Assembly: GCA_023429995.1 (NCBI GenBank)
Contig: JAEZCE010000061.1
Coordinates: 22,246 to 86,245, forward strand
Direction: 5' to 3'
Length of the DNA stretch: 64,000 bases
Source of the DNA: Bacillota bacterium
GTDB taxonomy: Bacteria > Bacillota > UBA4882 > UBA8346
The position numbers and the translations under genes were made by a program. This document shows positions 8,818 through 18,436 of the stretch, piece after piece; the stretch's first letter is position 1, and each line of letters opens with the position of its first letter. Under the pieces are notes generated by a model. It saw only the letters and a list, made by a program, of their open reading frames with translations. It made no database searches and was not told the DNA's origin.

Positions 8818-10968
8818 ATGGGGAGCGGAGCTAAGAATTATCAGGCTCAAGGGACATCTAAGACAAAACCCAGTTTAACGAGATACATCGAAGCGATACC
8901 CGGATATTCGAATATGATGAAGATAATATGTAAAATATCCATACGACGCAGGCTTATTCTCTCTTTTTTAGCACTATCCATTATCCCTATTACCTTTATT
9001 GGGTATTTAGCTTATCAATCTTCAAAAAATGCAATTATCAGCAAGATCGCCACTTATTCCCAGGAAAGCTTGATTCAGGCCTCAATGAGTCTTCAATTGA
9101 CTCTTAAAAAATATCAGGATTTATCGTTGCAATTAATCGTAGACAGTGAAAAGAACAACATGATGGTGTCTTTTATCAATAACGGTTCAGGCTCCGAACC
9201 ATTAAAAGAGTTGTTGCGAACCACTGCGGCCATGGATGAAAATATACGTTCGATCTTTATTGGCTCCTTGAATGACGGTTCTTGTATAGGGGCTGGTTTT
9301 GAGGACCCCCATAATAATAATCTTTTTGGGAAAATTAAGCAAACTAAGGCTTTTAAAGAGGCCCTCCGGTCTGACAATCAAATATATTGGGGAATTTACG
9401 AAAAAGACGTTGTCATGCTCAGAGTGATTAACAATTTTACCACGGGGAATCCCATTGGAATTTATGGTGTGGTCTTTTTCGGCTATCAGCTCACAAAACG
9501 AATGAGTCCGGCCCGGTATGATACTGCCAATGCGTCGGTCCGGGATCTTCCTTATACGGTGATTGTAAAGACCAATGGGGAAATCTTAACTTCACCCAAT
9601 GTCGACGACATTGGAGCAAAGGTCAGCGAATTATTACATAATCAAAGCAAAAAGAAGATTTTAGGGCAAGATCTGGCTCAAAAAGGGCTTTTTTATGATA
9701 AAATTCATAACCAAAATGTCTTAATAACCTATCATAAAATGAAGGATACCGGTTGGTATCTGATGGGCATCTCTTTAACTTCTTATTTATATAAGGAAAC
9801 GAATTCGGTAGGTTGGTTCACATTTTTATTAGGGATTGTTATCAGCATCATTGCGATAACCGTTTCGTTGTTGGTTTCGCTGAGTATTTCCATTCCTTTG
9901 GACAAGATGAAAAATGGAATGAAAAAAGCTGAAAATGGGAATTTGGCGGTCCGAGTCGACATCAATACGCAGGATGAATTAGCAGAAGTGGGGAATAGTT
10001 TTAACAGCATGCTTGAAAAAATCGCCGCTTTGATTATTGAAACCAAAAAAGCGATTGCCCAAATTTTAGACCAAAGTACCGTTTTGGAAGATAGTTCAAA
10101 CCAATCTGCGCAAACAGCCGAAAACATCGCTGTGGCCATGGACCAGATTTCTCACGGAACTTTGGAGCAGACCCGCGAAACCGAATTGTCATCCCGGCAA
10201 ATGACGGATCTTGCCTCCCAAATTGAAAGTGTGGCAACGGAGGCGGTTGAAGTCGAAAAAATTACCGCCAATGCCAAGGATCTGAGTTTTCGTTCCAAAG
10301 AAGCGGTGGAGCAGTTAATCCAGCGAACCAATGACACCGATAAAATTACCAGTGAGATTCTGAATAATATCAATGAGTTAAGAACAAGCGCCGAGACGAT
10401 TGGGAATATTACGGAAGTGATTTCCAATATTGCGGAGCAGACGAATCTCCTCGCATTAAACGCCAATATTGAAGCAGCCAGAGCAGGAGAAGCCGGACGG
10501 GGTTTCGCGGTGGTTGCCGATGAAATCAACACATTAGCTTCCCAATCGCGAAAAGCAGTGAAGACTATTAATGATATCTTGAAGACCATTGGAGAAAAAG
10601 CTGTAATTTCAGCTCAAACCGCGGGGAGCGCAAATTTGATATTGGTCGATCAGAGGGCGGCGGTTCATTTGACCCGGGAAGCATTTGATCAAATTATCGG
10701 CTCCATGTCCGAAGTGGTTGATAGAATCGGCAAGGTCAACGGGATGATTCATAGAATCAATGATTATAAAGACATAACCGGACAAGCCATGAGCAATATC
10801 AGTTCCATATCTGAAGAAACGGCGGCGTCGGCGGAAGAAGTATCAGCCGCATCGGAAGAACAAACAGCTTCAGCCGAGCAGCTGAAAGATTTGGCTGTGG
10901 AATTGCGCAAGATGGCCGGAAAGTTGGTGGACGATGTTGCGAAATTTCAATTGGAACAAGCCGAATGA
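8818..10968 (+). CDS. Methyl-accepting chemotaxis protein
   Basis: A transmembrane chemoreceptor of about 716 residues. TM1 lies near residues 45-66, followed by an extracellular sensor domain of about 260 residues (Cache-like by length and layout), TM2 near 320-345, a HAMP domain, and a long coiled-coil signalling domain. The signalling hairpin tip contains the highly conserved EQTNLLALNANIEAARAGEA stretch near residue 540, which contacts CheA and CheW. Start: the ATG at 8818 follows AGAGGTGAT at good spacing. The 35-residue N-terminal cytoplasmic extension before TM1 is unusual, and an internal ATG pair near 8914 could be an alternative start. No C-terminal CheR-docking pentapeptide is seen. 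It follows mglBAC, so a sugar ligand is plausible but inferred. Confidence 0.93.
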   Translation: MGSGAKNYQAQGTSKTKPSLTRYIEAIPGYSNMMKIICKISIRRRLILSFLALSIIPITFIGYLAYQSSKNAIISKIATYSQESLIQASMSLQLTLKKYQDLSLQLIVDSEKNNMMVSFINNGSGSEPLKELLRTTAAMDENIRSIFIGSLNDGSCIGAGFEDPHNNNLFGKIKQTKAFKEALRSDNQIYWGIYEKDVVMLRVINNFTTGNPIGIYGVVFFGYQLTKRMSPARYDTANASVRDLPYTVIVKTNGEILTSPNVDDIGAKVSELLHNQSKKKILGQDLAQKGLFYDKIHNQNVLITYHKMKDTGWYLMGISLTSYLYKETNSVGWFTFLLGIVISIIAITVSLLVSLSISIPLDKMKNGMKKAENGNLAVRVDINTQDELAEVGNSFNSMLEKIAALIIETKKAIAQILDQSTVLEDSSNQSAQTAENIAVAMDQISHGTLEQTRETELSSRQMTDLASQIESVATEAVEVEKITANAKDLSFRSKEAVEQLIQRTNDTDKITSEILNNINELRTSAETIGNITEVISNIAEQTNLLALNANIEAARAGEAGRGFAVVADEINTLASQSRKAVKTINDILKTIGEKAVISAQTAGSANLILVDQRAAVHLTREAFDQIIGSMSEVVDRIGKVNGMIHRINDYKDITGQAMSNISSISEETAASAEEVSAASEEQTASAEQLKDLAVELRKMAGKLVDDVAKFQLEQAE

Positions 10969-12588
10969 TTATTTTGAATTGGCTCTTTCCACATTGATTT
11001 TCCGTCCATTGATTTTATAGTGTTTCATGGTATTTAGAAGCTCATCTGTAAATTGAGCGGGGACTTCAATAAAAGAAAATTTTTCATAGATATTGATATC
11101 ACCAATCAGTTTTTCGGGAATGTTGGTACAGCTGGTAATGGCTTGAATCAATTGCTTGGGTTGTAATTTGATATCCCGTCCTGCATTTATAAAAAGCCTG
11201 CTCATTGATTTATTGGTTCCGTTACCATGGTGCTCCGAATCGGTATATGATTCGGCATCGATTGAGATTCCATTCGGCTGGGTTGCCATTTTCAAGAAGG
11301 CTGCGGCAATATCCAGTGTGGTGATATCATTATCTTGCTCATTTTGAAGCTCCGTTGTCTCCAAAAATTTCTCAACTGTGGCCACATATTTGGTCAAACG
11401 CCCTTCTTTAATGGCGCCTTTCAAATCCTCCATGATTTTGTTGATTTTACTATCTTCGACATCTACAAGGGAAGGCGCCTTTTTCGGCAAAATCTTGGAT
11501 TTGGTGTAACGTTGAATATCCTTCAATTTGTAAATTTCCCGGCCGGATATAAAGGTAAAAGCCTTGCCGGTGCGCCCTGCTCTGCCGGTTCTGCCGATTC
11601 GATGGACATAGTATTCTTCATCATTGGGCAGGTCATAGTTGAAAACGGCTTCAATATCGTCGACATCAATACCGCGCGCAGCCACATCAGTGGCGATTAA
11701 GATATCGATGGCGCCCTTCCTGAATTTTGCCATTACCTTATCCCGCTGGGCTTGGCGCATATCACCATGTAATGATTCCGCCAAATAACCCCTGGATTGC
11801 AAATGGGATGCTAATTCGTCAACCCTGCTTTTGGTATTGCAAAAGACTAGTGAAAGTTTGATATTATTGGCATCAATCAGGCGGGATAAAGTGTCCAGCT
11901 TGGTTGATTCCCTGACTTCCAAATAATATTGTTCGATATTGGGCACAGTTAATTCCTGATGGACCGCTTTGATTAAAATGGGATCCTTTTGATATTTGGC
12001 AGTCAGATCCATGATTTCTTTCGCCATGGTGGCGGAAAAAAGAATCATTTGTTTTTGCGCGGGAACTTTTTGCAAAATAATATCGATATCATCCCGAAAT
12101 CCCATATTTAGCATCTCATCGGCTTCATCCAGGATTAACATTTTCAGATTCGTAAATTGCAGGGTGTTTCGCCGCATATGATCCATAATCCGTCCCGGAG
12201 TTCCAATGATCACTTGGGGACGCTGTTTTAAGGCGCTTATTTGGCGCTCGATGGGTTGGCCTCCGTAAATAGGGAGTATTCTTAAGCCCTTTTTATATTT
12301 GGAGACTTTTTTTATTTCTTCTGCCGATTGAATTGCCAGTTCCCGGGTGGGACAGAGAACTAAGGCTTGAATCCCGGACAGAACCGGGTTGATCATTTCA
12401 ACAATGGGAATTCCAAAGGCACAGGTTTTTCCGGTGCCGGTTTGCGCCTGTCCAATTACGTCTTTGCCGTCGAGAATATGGGGGATCGATTTGGACTGGA
12501 TAGGGGTCGCTTCTTCAAAACCCATTTCGGAGATGGCTTTTTGTACTTCTTTGGAGAGGTTAAGTTCATTAAATATTAAGTTGCTCAT
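10969..12588 (-). CDS. deaD: DEAD-box ATP-dependent RNA helicase with DbpA-type RNA-binding domain
   Basis: A 539-residue DEAD-box helicase. Motifs in order: Q motif (EEATPIQSKSIP), Walker A AQTGTGKT, PTRELA, TPGR, DEAD within LILDEADEML, SAT, and HRIGRTGRAGRTG. The last 75 residues (from about SRLFINAGRD) resemble the DbpA/CsdA RNA-recognition fold, pointing to ribosome assembly or cold-shock RNA remodelling. It is convergent with the chemoreceptor gene, and the two stop codons abut with no spacer (TGA at 10966-10968, TTA at 10969-10971), so their mRNAs probably overlap. The start ATG follows AAAGGA, and a promoter is visible upstream on the minus strand. Confidence 0.94.
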   Translation of the reverse strand: MSNLIFNELNLSKEVQKAISEMGFEEATPIQSKSIPHILDGKDVIGQAQTGTGKTCAFGIPIVEMINPVLSGIQALVLCPTRELAIQSAEEIKKVSKYKKGLRILPIYGGQPIERQISALKQRPQVIIGTPGRIMDHMRRNTLQFTNLKMLILDEADEMLNMGFRDDIDIILQKVPAQKQMILFSATMAKEIMDLTAKYQKDPILIKAVHQELTVPNIEQYYLEVRESTKLDTLSRLIDANNIKLSLVFCNTKSRVDELASHLQSRGYLAESLHGDMRQAQRDKVMAKFRKGAIDILIATDVAARGIDVDDIEAVFNYDLPNDEEYYVHRIGRTGRAGRTGKAFTFISGREIYKLKDIQRYTKSKILPKKAPSLVDVEDSKINKIMEDLKGAIKEGRLTKYVATVEKFLETTELQNEQDNDITTLDIAAAFLKMATQPNGISIDAESYTDSEHHGNGTNKSMSRLFINAGRDIKLQPKQLIQAITSCTNIPEKLIGDINIYEKFSFIEVPAQFTDELLNTMKHYKINGRKINVERANSK

Positions 12589-12645
12589 TTGTTAATCCTT
12601 TGGTTGGTTTCTTTATGATATATAAATAATTTACAGATATATAAA

Positions 12646-12674
12646 ATTATAAGGGCATTTCTTACGAATAGCAA
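12646..12674 (-). promoter_or_regulatory. Promoter of the DEAD-box helicase gene
   Basis: On the minus strand, TTGCTA (12669-12674) and TATAAT (12646-12651) are 17 bases apart. Transcription would begin about 50 bp before the ATG, leaving an AT-rich 5' leader of the kind often seen in cold-regulated helicase genes. Confidence 0.6.
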
Positions 12675-12727
12675 TAAAGAATTGAATTAGTAATCAAAGT
12701 GTCATATGGGCGGGAAGTTTTTGGCTG

Positions 12728-12736
12728 TGATATAAT
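12728..12736 (+). promoter_or_regulatory. Extended -10 promoter of the aldo/keto reductase gene
   Basis: TGATATAAT gives an extended -10 (TGn then TATAAT at 12731-12736). No good -35 lies 17 bases upstream. The position is about 90 bp before the reductase ATG. Confidence 0.45.
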
Positions 12737-12826
12737 AAAAACAATTAGGCTTGGCGTAGACTTAATTCAAAACCAACGAAATCTTATTTTAACCAAAAAG
12801 CGATCATTTAATTGGGGGAAATCCAA

Positions 12827-13852
12827 ATGGACAAGATTAGGCTTGGCAGGACAAATTTGCAAGTGAGCCGGAGCGGTTTCGGGGCCATTCCAATTCAGCG
12901 AATCAGTGTCCCCGAATCGGACCGTTTATTACGAAAAGCATATGCTGAAGGGATTAACTTTTTTGACACTGCCAGAAGTTATACCGACAGTGAGGAGAAA
13001 ATCGGCCATGCTTTGGGAGATGTACGGAAAGAGATCATTATTGCGACCAAGACGCCCAGTGAAGACCGGGGAGGGGTTATGCGGGATTTAGAGACCAGCT
13101 TAAAAAAATTACGTACCGATTATCTTGATATTTATCAAATTCACAATCCCCAGACACTCCCGGATCCCAATGACTCAAACAGTTCCTATGTCGCATTATT
13201 GGAAGCCAAGAAAAAAGGAATGATCCGCTTTATCGGCTTTACCAATCACCGTTTGGAAGTTGCGCTCTCTGCCGCCCGTTCCGGTTTATACGACACCATT
13301 CAATTCCCGCTGAGCTCTTTGTCGTCTGATGATGATCTGCAAATTATCGAGGTTTGCAAGCAATATGACCTTGGCTTGATTGCTATGAAAGCGTTATCCG
13401 GGGGGTTAATTACCAATGCCGCCTTGACATTTTCCTTTCTACGGCAATATGATAACGTAGTACCCATATGGGGGATGGAAAAAGAAGCGCAATTGGATCA
13501 ATTTATTGCCATGGAGAAAAATCCTCCCTTGCTGGACGAATCGATGATGGAAATGATTCAGAATGATCGGAAGGAGCTTTCAGGGACGTTTTGTAGGGCC
13601 TGTGGATACTGTATGCCGTGTCCGGCCGGGATTCCTATTCCTACAGCGGCCCGGATGTCATTGTTGCTTCGTAGAATGCCCTATCAGCAATTTATGACGG
13701 AGGAGTGGCATAATCAAATGCTTCTGATCAGCAAATGCCTCAATTGCGGACAGTGTAAAAAACATTGCCCATACCAGCTGGATACGCCGGAAATTTTACG
13801 GGGTATGTTAAAAGATTATCAACAATTTTATGAAAGTCATCACCTTGAATAG
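12827..13852 (+). CDS. Aldo/keto reductase with C-terminal 4Fe-4S ferredoxin module
   Basis: A 341-residue fusion of an NAD(P)-dependent aldo/keto reductase barrel with an iron-sulfur tail. The reductase tetrad is visible as Asp47 (FFDTARSY), Tyr52, Lys75 (IIATK) and His106 (QIHNP). The C-terminal 85 residues carry two cysteine clusters, CxxCxxCxxC at about 256-265 and CxxCxxCxxxCP at about 304-315, consistent with [4Fe-4S] binding. Such proteins are common in anaerobes; their substrates are mostly unknown and they may couple reduction to ferredoxin. The ATG at 12827 is preceded by GGGGGAA, preferred to an upstream TTG at 12812. It is monocistronic, ending in a bidirectional terminator. Confidence 0.92.
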   Translation: MDKIRLGRTNLQVSRSGFGAIPIQRISVPESDRLLRKAYAEGINFFDTARSYTDSEEKIGHALGDVRKEIIIATKTPSEDRGGVMRDLETSLKKLRTDYLDIYQIHNPQTLPDPNDSNSSYVALLEAKKKGMIRFIGFTNHRLEVALSAARSGLYDTIQFPLSSLSSDDDLQIIEVCKQYDLGLIAMKALSGGLITNAALTFSFLRQYDNVVPIWGMEKEAQLDQFIAMEKNPPLLDESMMEMIQNDRKELSGTFCRACGYCMPCPAGIPIPTAARMSLLLRRMPYQQFMTEEWHNQMLLISKCLNCGQCKKHCPYQLDTPEILRGMLKDYQQFYESHHLE

Positions 13853-13878
13853 AGCCATACCAGTATACGGGCTTATGA

Positions 13879-13928
13879 AAAAGGCCTTCAGCCTATGAAT
13901 ATTTCAATAAGCTGAAGGCTTTTTGTTT
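13879..13928. terminator. Bidirectional terminator between the AKR gene and potD
   Basis: GCCTTCAGC (13884-13892) pairs with GCTGAAGGC (13911-13919), flanked by an A-tract on the left and TTTTTGTTTT on the right. It serves both convergent units. Confidence 0.85.
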
Positions 13929-13951
13929 TGGAAAATTTAGCGGATCAAATT

Positions 13952-14995
13952 TTATTCGGATTTGATTTCAGTCCAAATCTTGTCCATGAAGGAAATGGTA
14001 CTTCCCAGATTAACAAAGATTTCGCTTTTCTTTAAATCCTCCGGCTGGGGATATGCTGAACGATTTTGGGTGAGCTCTCCCGGAAGTCTTTTGAGGACTT
14101 CAGTTTGAGGGGAAGCGTAGCCGATATAATCGGCATTTTTATATGCCGTGTCCGTTTCGCACATATAGTTGATGAAAAGTTCAGCTTCTTTTTTATGAGT
14201 CGATTCTTTTGGAACGGCCATGGCATCAAACCAATAATTTGAACCTTCTTTAGGTATCGAGTAATCCAAATCTTGATTTTGTTTTATGCAATAAAAGGCA
14301 TCCCCGGACCACACCAAGGCCATGGCGGCTTCACCGGATATCATTTTATCCTTGACTTCATCCACCACATAAGCGAGTACTAAGGGTTTTTGCTCGATTA
14401 AGGCTTTTTTGGCCGCTTCAAGTTCTTGGGGGTTTTTACTGTTTAGTGAAAATCCGAGCATCTTTAAGGCGATCCCGATGGAGTCTCGTTGGCTGTCGAG
14501 CATCAGAATTTGTTTGGCATATTTTTTATCCCATAAATACTTCCAGCTATCCGGTTTCCCGGTTACCATTTTTTTGTTATAAAGAATACCGACTGTTCCC
14601 CACATATAGGGGACTGAATATTCGTTATGGGGGTCATAACCTAGATTTTTGTAATTGACGCCGATATATTTATAATTGGGGATATTTTCAAAATCCAACT
14701 TGTCCAGCATATTTTCATCAATCATCCGCTTAATCATATAATCGGATGGGATGACCACATCATAATGGCCGCCGCCGTTTTTTAATTTTACATACATATC
14801 TTCGTTCGTGGTAAAGGTATCGTAGTTGACTTTAATTTTATATTTACTCTCAAAACTCTTGATTACACTTTCATCGATGTAATCGCCCCAGTTATAGACA
14901 TTAAGCTCGTTTTTAGGCTTGCCGCATCCGGTGACTGCCACCGCAGAGACGATTAATGTCAAGATAAAAAACATGCGAACTAAATTTTTCAACAT
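13952..14995 (-). CDS. potD: Spermidine/putrescine ABC transporter substrate-binding lipoprotein
   Basis: A 347-residue polyamine-binding protein. The signal peptide ends in a lipobox VTGC with Cys24 as the lipidation site, so it is membrane-tethered. The mature protein starts NELNVYNWGDYIDE, the characteristic PotD/PotF opening, and contains YDVVIPSDYMI and AALVWSGDAFYC type ligand-cleft segments. The ATG follows AAAGGAGG. It is the last gene of the potA-potB-potC-potD operon, 13 bp after potC. Binding-site residues suggest spermidine or putrescine, with no way to separate the two by eye. Confidence 0.94.
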   Translation of the reverse strand: MLKNLVRMFFILTLIVSAVAVTGCGKPKNELNVYNWGDYIDESVIKSFESKYKIKVNYDTFTTNEDMYVKLKNGGGHYDVVIPSDYMIKRMIDENMLDKLDFENIPNYKYIGVNYKNLGYDPHNEYSVPYMWGTVGILYNKKMVTGKPDSWKYLWDKKYAKQILMLDSQRDSIGIALKMLGFSLNSKNPQELEAAKKALIEQKPLVLAYVVDEVKDKMISGEAAMALVWSGDAFYCIKQNQDLDYSIPKEGSNYWFDAMAVPKESTHKKEAELFINYMCETDTAYKNADYIGYASPQTEVLKRLPGELTQNRSAYPQPEDLKKSEIFVNLGSTISFMDKIWTEIKSE

Positions 14996-15008
14996 GATTA
15001 TACCTCCT

Positions 15009-15794
15009 TTATTTTACAGTTTTTGACTGTTGTTTGGACATCATGACATTCACGATAATCAATAAAATAAGCACCCCCACAAACATCATGGTGGAGAGGG
15101 CGTTAATCTTAGGGTTGATCCCACGCCGGGCCATTGAGTAGATCATAATGGATAGGTTGGAAACTCCGGATCCGGTGGTAAAGAAGCTAACCACAAAATC
15201 ATCAAGGGAAAGCGTGAAGGATAATAAAAGGCCGGTCATGACGCCCGGCATGATTTCAGGCAAGACGACTTTGTGAAACACTTGGCCGGGTGTGGCGCCA
15301 AGATCAAGCGCAGCCTCGTATAAACTCTTATCCAATTGTTTGACCCGTGGAAGCACAGATAAAATTACATAAGGGATATTAAAAGTAATATGCGCCAAGA
15401 GCAATGTAATAAAGCCCAAACGAAAATGGAGAAAGATAAATAAAAGCATAAAAGAGATACCGGTAACGATATCGGGATTAAGGACTGGGATATAGGTTAA
15501 ATTCATTATTGTCGCTTCCGGCAAGGGTTTCATATTATTAATTCCGAACGCTGCCGCAGTGCCGATAACTGTTGCCGTGATTGAGGCGATCAGACCGATT
15601 AATAGGGAATAATATAAAGAAGTCAAGATTTGACGGTCTTGAAACATAGCCAGATACCAGTTAAAGGTGAATCCATCCCAACTTCCGCGCGAACGGGAAC
15701 TGTTAAAGGAATATAGGGCAAGAACCACAATGGGAGCATACAAAAAAATGAACATCAAGGTAATATAACCGCGCTTTAATATTCCAGTCACCAC
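15009..15794 (-). CDS. potC: Spermidine/putrescine ABC transporter permease PotC
   Basis: A 261-residue permease with about six transmembrane helices. The EAA loop, EAALDLGATPGQVFHKVVLPEI, lies in the middle (about residues 160-180) and couples to PotA. Downstream, SFTLSLDDFVVSFFTTG is the typical PotC/PotI helix. The start is a GTG (15794), immediately followed by a second GTG codon, and it overlaps the end of potB by seven bases, indicating translational coupling. A GGAAGGGGG site lies within the potB 3' end. Confidence 0.94.
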   Translation of the reverse strand: MVTGILKRGYITLMFIFLYAPIVVLALYSFNSSRSRGSWDGFTFNWYLAMFQDRQILTSLYYSLLIGLIASITATVIGTAAAFGINNMKPLPEATIMNLTYIPVLNPDIVTGISFMLLFIFLHFRLGFITLLLAHITFNIPYVILSVLPRVKQLDKSLYEAALDLGATPGQVFHKVVLPEIMPGVMTGLLLSFTLSLDDFVVSFFTTGSGVSNLSIMIYSMARRGINPKINALSTMMFVGVLILLIIVNVMMSKQQSKTVK

Positions 15795-16612
15795 AAACCG
15801 CCCCCTTCCTGTTGGGTTTCATATCGTGAAGTGAATCCTATTCCTACCAAGATAATCAGCATCATGATCAGGGAAATTGTGGAACCGAAATTCCAGTCAC
15901 CGGTCGTTAAAAACTGGTCTTCGATAAGATTCCCTATTAAAGTATACTGACCGCCACCGAGTAATCTCGAAATAACGAAAGTGGTGACTGCGGGCATAAA
16001 AACCATCGTAATCCCGGAAGTGACTCCGGGCAGGCTTAAGGGGAAAACTACTTTTCGGAATGTATAAAGAGGATTGGCGCCAAGGTCTTCAGCGGCTTCA
16101 ATTAACCTGTAATCAATCTTGCTTAAAACGGAATAGATGGGTAATACCATAAAAGGTAAAAAATTATAAACCATACCCATGATGACCGCAAAATCGTTAT
16201 AAAGCAAGTTTAAAGGAGGTAAACCGATATGTCCCAGCAACATATTGATAAGGCCTTTCCGCTCAAGCAGCGTTAGCCAAGCATAGGTGCGCACAAGCAT
16301 ATTCATCCACATCGGTAAAACCATCAGTAAAATCAGGGTGCTTTTGAAATTCAATTTACGGTCGGCCAGGATCATGGCTGCGGGATAACCTAATATCAAA
16401 CAAAAAAGCGTACTTTCAGCCGCTAAAATAAGGGAGCGAATTAATACCTTGATATAGACGGGTTCGGCGAAACGATTAAAGTTGGCGAATGAGAAAACAA
16501 TTCCATGGGGAGTCTTAACGGTTAAACCAAAGTAAAAAACTAAAAACAAAGGGACTATCGTAAAAATGATCATCCAGAAAACGTAAGGGTAGGCAACCCA
16601 ATTTTTTTTCAC
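15788..16612 (-). CDS. potB: Spermidine/putrescine ABC transporter permease PotB
   Basis: A 274-residue permease with about six helices. The EAA motif, EAAEDLGANPLYTFRKVVFPL, near residue 165 docks on PotA, and the later VTTFVISRLLGGG segment is typical for PotB/PotH. It starts with a GTG at 16612, overlapping the potA TGA in a GTGA arrangement, and runs seven bases into potC. Both overlaps show a tightly coupled operon. Confidence 0.94.
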   Translation of the reverse strand: MKKNWVAYPYVFWMIIFTIVPLFLVFYFGLTVKTPHGIVFSFANFNRFAEPVYIKVLIRSLILAAESTLFCLILGYPAAMILADRKLNFKSTLILLMVLPMWMNMLVRTYAWLTLLERKGLINMLLGHIGLPPLNLLYNDFAVIMGMVYNFLPFMVLPIYSVLSKIDYRLIEAAEDLGANPLYTFRKVVFPLSLPGVTSGITMVFMPAVTTFVISRLLGGGQYTLIGNLIEDQFLTTGDWNFGSTISLIMMLIILVGIGFTSRYETQQEGGGLW

Positions 16613-17655
16613 GAGGCTGCCCCCTTTTTCATGATGTGAATATCGAAAGGATCAACATAAAGTCCTACGTTCATTCCGGAAGGTCTTAAGCGGGTACTAT
16701 GGATGATCCATTGAATACTATCGGCTTCAACAATCATTTCATAATGGACGCCTTTGAAAATGGCAGATTTAACAACCCCGGTAAAAATGCCTTCAGACTC
16801 GTCAACGATTTTTAGATCTTCGGGTCGGATGACTACATCAACCGGTTCGTCATGAGAAAAACCTTTATCGGAACACTTTACATCTTTGCCGGCCAATTTT
16901 ACCAGAAAATCTTCCAGCATCATGCCATGAACAATATTGCTTTCTCCGATGAAACCGGCGACAAAAGAATTGACGGGCTCATTGTAAACTGTTTCCGGCG
17001 TTCCGATTTGTTGTATTTGGCCTTGATTCATCACCACAACGGTATCGGACATGGTTAAAGCCTCTTCTTGGTCGTGAGTGACATATACAAAGGTAATCCC
17101 TAAACGTTTTTGCATGGTTTTCAGTTCAAGTTGCATTTCTTTACGGAGTTGAAGGTCGAGCGCGCCGAGGGGCTCGTCCAGAAGCAGAACTTCAGGCTCA
17201 TTGACTAAAGCGCGAGCAATCGCAATCCGTTGTTGTTGCCCACCGCTTAAGGAATTAACGGATCTTTTTTCAAACCCGGATAGAGCTACCAAGTCGAGCA
17301 TGGCGCTTACTTTTTTATTAATTTCACTTTTAGCCATTTTTTTGATTTTAAGACCGAAAGCGATATTTTCATAAACATTCATATGGGGGAACAAAGCATA
17401 TTTTTGAAAAACAGTGTTTACTTTGCGTTTATAAGGAGGGATATCGTTAATCTTGATACCGCCGAAAAGGATTTCACCTTTGGAAGGATGTTCAAAACCG
17501 CCAATTACCCGCAGGGTTGTTGTTTTGCCGCATCCACTTGGCCCCAGCATGGTTAGAAACTCGTTTTTAGTAATATTTAAATTAATGTCGGTTATTGCTT
17601 CACTTCCATTATAGTCTTTTGAAACATTCGATAAACTGATTAGAGTTTCGCCCAT
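16609..17655 (-). CDS. potA: Spermidine/putrescine import ATP-binding protein
   Basis: A 348-residue ABC ATPase. Walker A GPSGCGKTT lies at about 38-46, the signature NSLSGGQQQRIAIA near 135, Walker B VLLLDEPLGALD near 157, and the H-loop in VTHDQEEA. The C-terminal 110 residues form a TOBE-type domain (VVIRPEDLKIV). I place the start at the ATG at 17655 because GGAGG is seven bases upstream; the earlier ATG two codons before is too close to it. It leads the potABCD operon and is preceded by a clear promoter. Confidence 0.95.
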   Translation of the reverse strand: MGETLISLSNVSKDYNGSEAITDINLNITKNEFLTMLGPSGCGKTTTLRVIGGFEHPSKGEILFGGIKINDIPPYKRKVNTVFQKYALFPHMNVYENIAFGLKIKKMAKSEINKKVSAMLDLVALSGFEKRSVNSLSGGQQQRIAIARALVNEPEVLLLDEPLGALDLQLRKEMQLELKTMQKRLGITFVYVTHDQEEALTMSDTVVVMNQGQIQQIGTPETVYNEPVNSFVAGFIGESNIVHGMMLEDFLVKLAGKDVKCSDKGFSHDEPVDVVIRPEDLKIVDESEGIFTGVVKSAIFKGVHYEMIVEADSIQWIIHSTRLRPSGMNVGLYVDPFDIHIMKKGAAS

Positions 17656-17714
17656 TGCCATTCCTCCACCCAAATTAAGGTCAAGTGGTACATTGATATT
17701 TGTAAATCGATCAA

Positions 17715-17743
17715 TTATTATTACAAAAGCACAAAAATGTCAA
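17715..17743 (-). promoter_or_regulatory. Promoter of potABCD
   Basis: On the minus strand, a perfect TTGACA (17738-17743), a 17-base spacer and TAATAA (17715-17720). It lies about 60 bp upstream of the potA ATG. Confidence 0.6.
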
Positions 17744-17841
17744 TAATTCTACAAAAATATTCAAGAAAAATTAGATGTCGTTTTCGGATGAAAAACCTTT
17801 TTTGTTATGGGGTAAGGATTCAGAAGAATATGTGAGACTGG

Positions 17842-17870
17842 TTGACAAAATATGAGCCGAGGTTGATAAT
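17842..17870 (+). promoter_or_regulatory. Promoter of the DUF2292 gene
   Basis: TTGACA (17842-17847), 17-base spacer, GATAAT (17865-17870), near-consensus SigA. It faces away from the potA promoter. Confidence 0.65.
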
Positions 17871-17962
17871 AAAATAGTACCAAGAAATTAATAAGTTCGG
17901 CAGAATCTCTTGGGTGAGGCTTTAATCAATAGGCTTTGAATTGATACGGGTGGGATCTAAAA

Positions 17963-18166
17963 ATGGCAACGGATAAGGAAATAGACGCTCAATTTGAGCA
18001 AGGGATATTGGATGCATTGCGCTCTTTGACGGATGGTACAATTACCATTATTAAACTCAACAACCAAATCGTGCAGTTTAATATCGATGAGACTTATCAT
18101 GGAGTTCTGGAGCCCAAGAAACAGCGGGGTCATCTGACTTTGATTTCAGGCAAGGATGTTGGCTGA
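17963..18166 (+). CDS. DUF2292 / YezD-like small protein
   Basis: A 67-residue protein. The core ILDALRSLTDGTITIIKLNN-QIVQFNI fits the DUF2292 (YezD) pattern of an N-terminal helix followed by a beta hairpin ending in a VVQI-type strand. The family is common in Bacillota, often near sulfur or anion-uptake genes, and has no established function. The gene is a single unit with its own promoter about 95 bp upstream and a terminator downstream; the ribosome site (GGGTGGGAT) is moderate. Confidence 0.7.
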   Translation: MATDKEIDAQFEQGILDALRSLTDGTITIIKLNNQIVQFNIDETYHGVLEPKKQRGHLTLISGKDVG

Positions 18167-18256
18167 TTATATTGGCAGTATTTATCATGTCTATCGGGTA
18201 ACCTTAGGAGGATGCAACAGGCCCTTAAGAAGGAGGCTAATTATTGAATTATCAAA

Positions 18257-18287
18257 CAGGGGATTCGCTGATCCCTTGTTTTTTATT
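18257..18287 (+). terminator. Terminator after the DUF2292 gene
   Basis: CAGGGGAT and ATCCCTTG form an 8-bp stem with one G-T pair around a six-base loop, followed by TTTTTTATTGTTT. Confidence 0.8.
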
Positions 18288-18436
18288 GTTTAGAGGACAT
18301 GGTTTTGAATTGATTTTGGTTGGATGCTAAACAAAAAGAGGAACTGGGTTAGCTAGGAAGAATATTCTAGCAGTTTATCCGGTAGAAAGAGGTTGAAAAT
18401 TTAAAACGAATATCTCCTGAGAGAGGAAACGTAACA

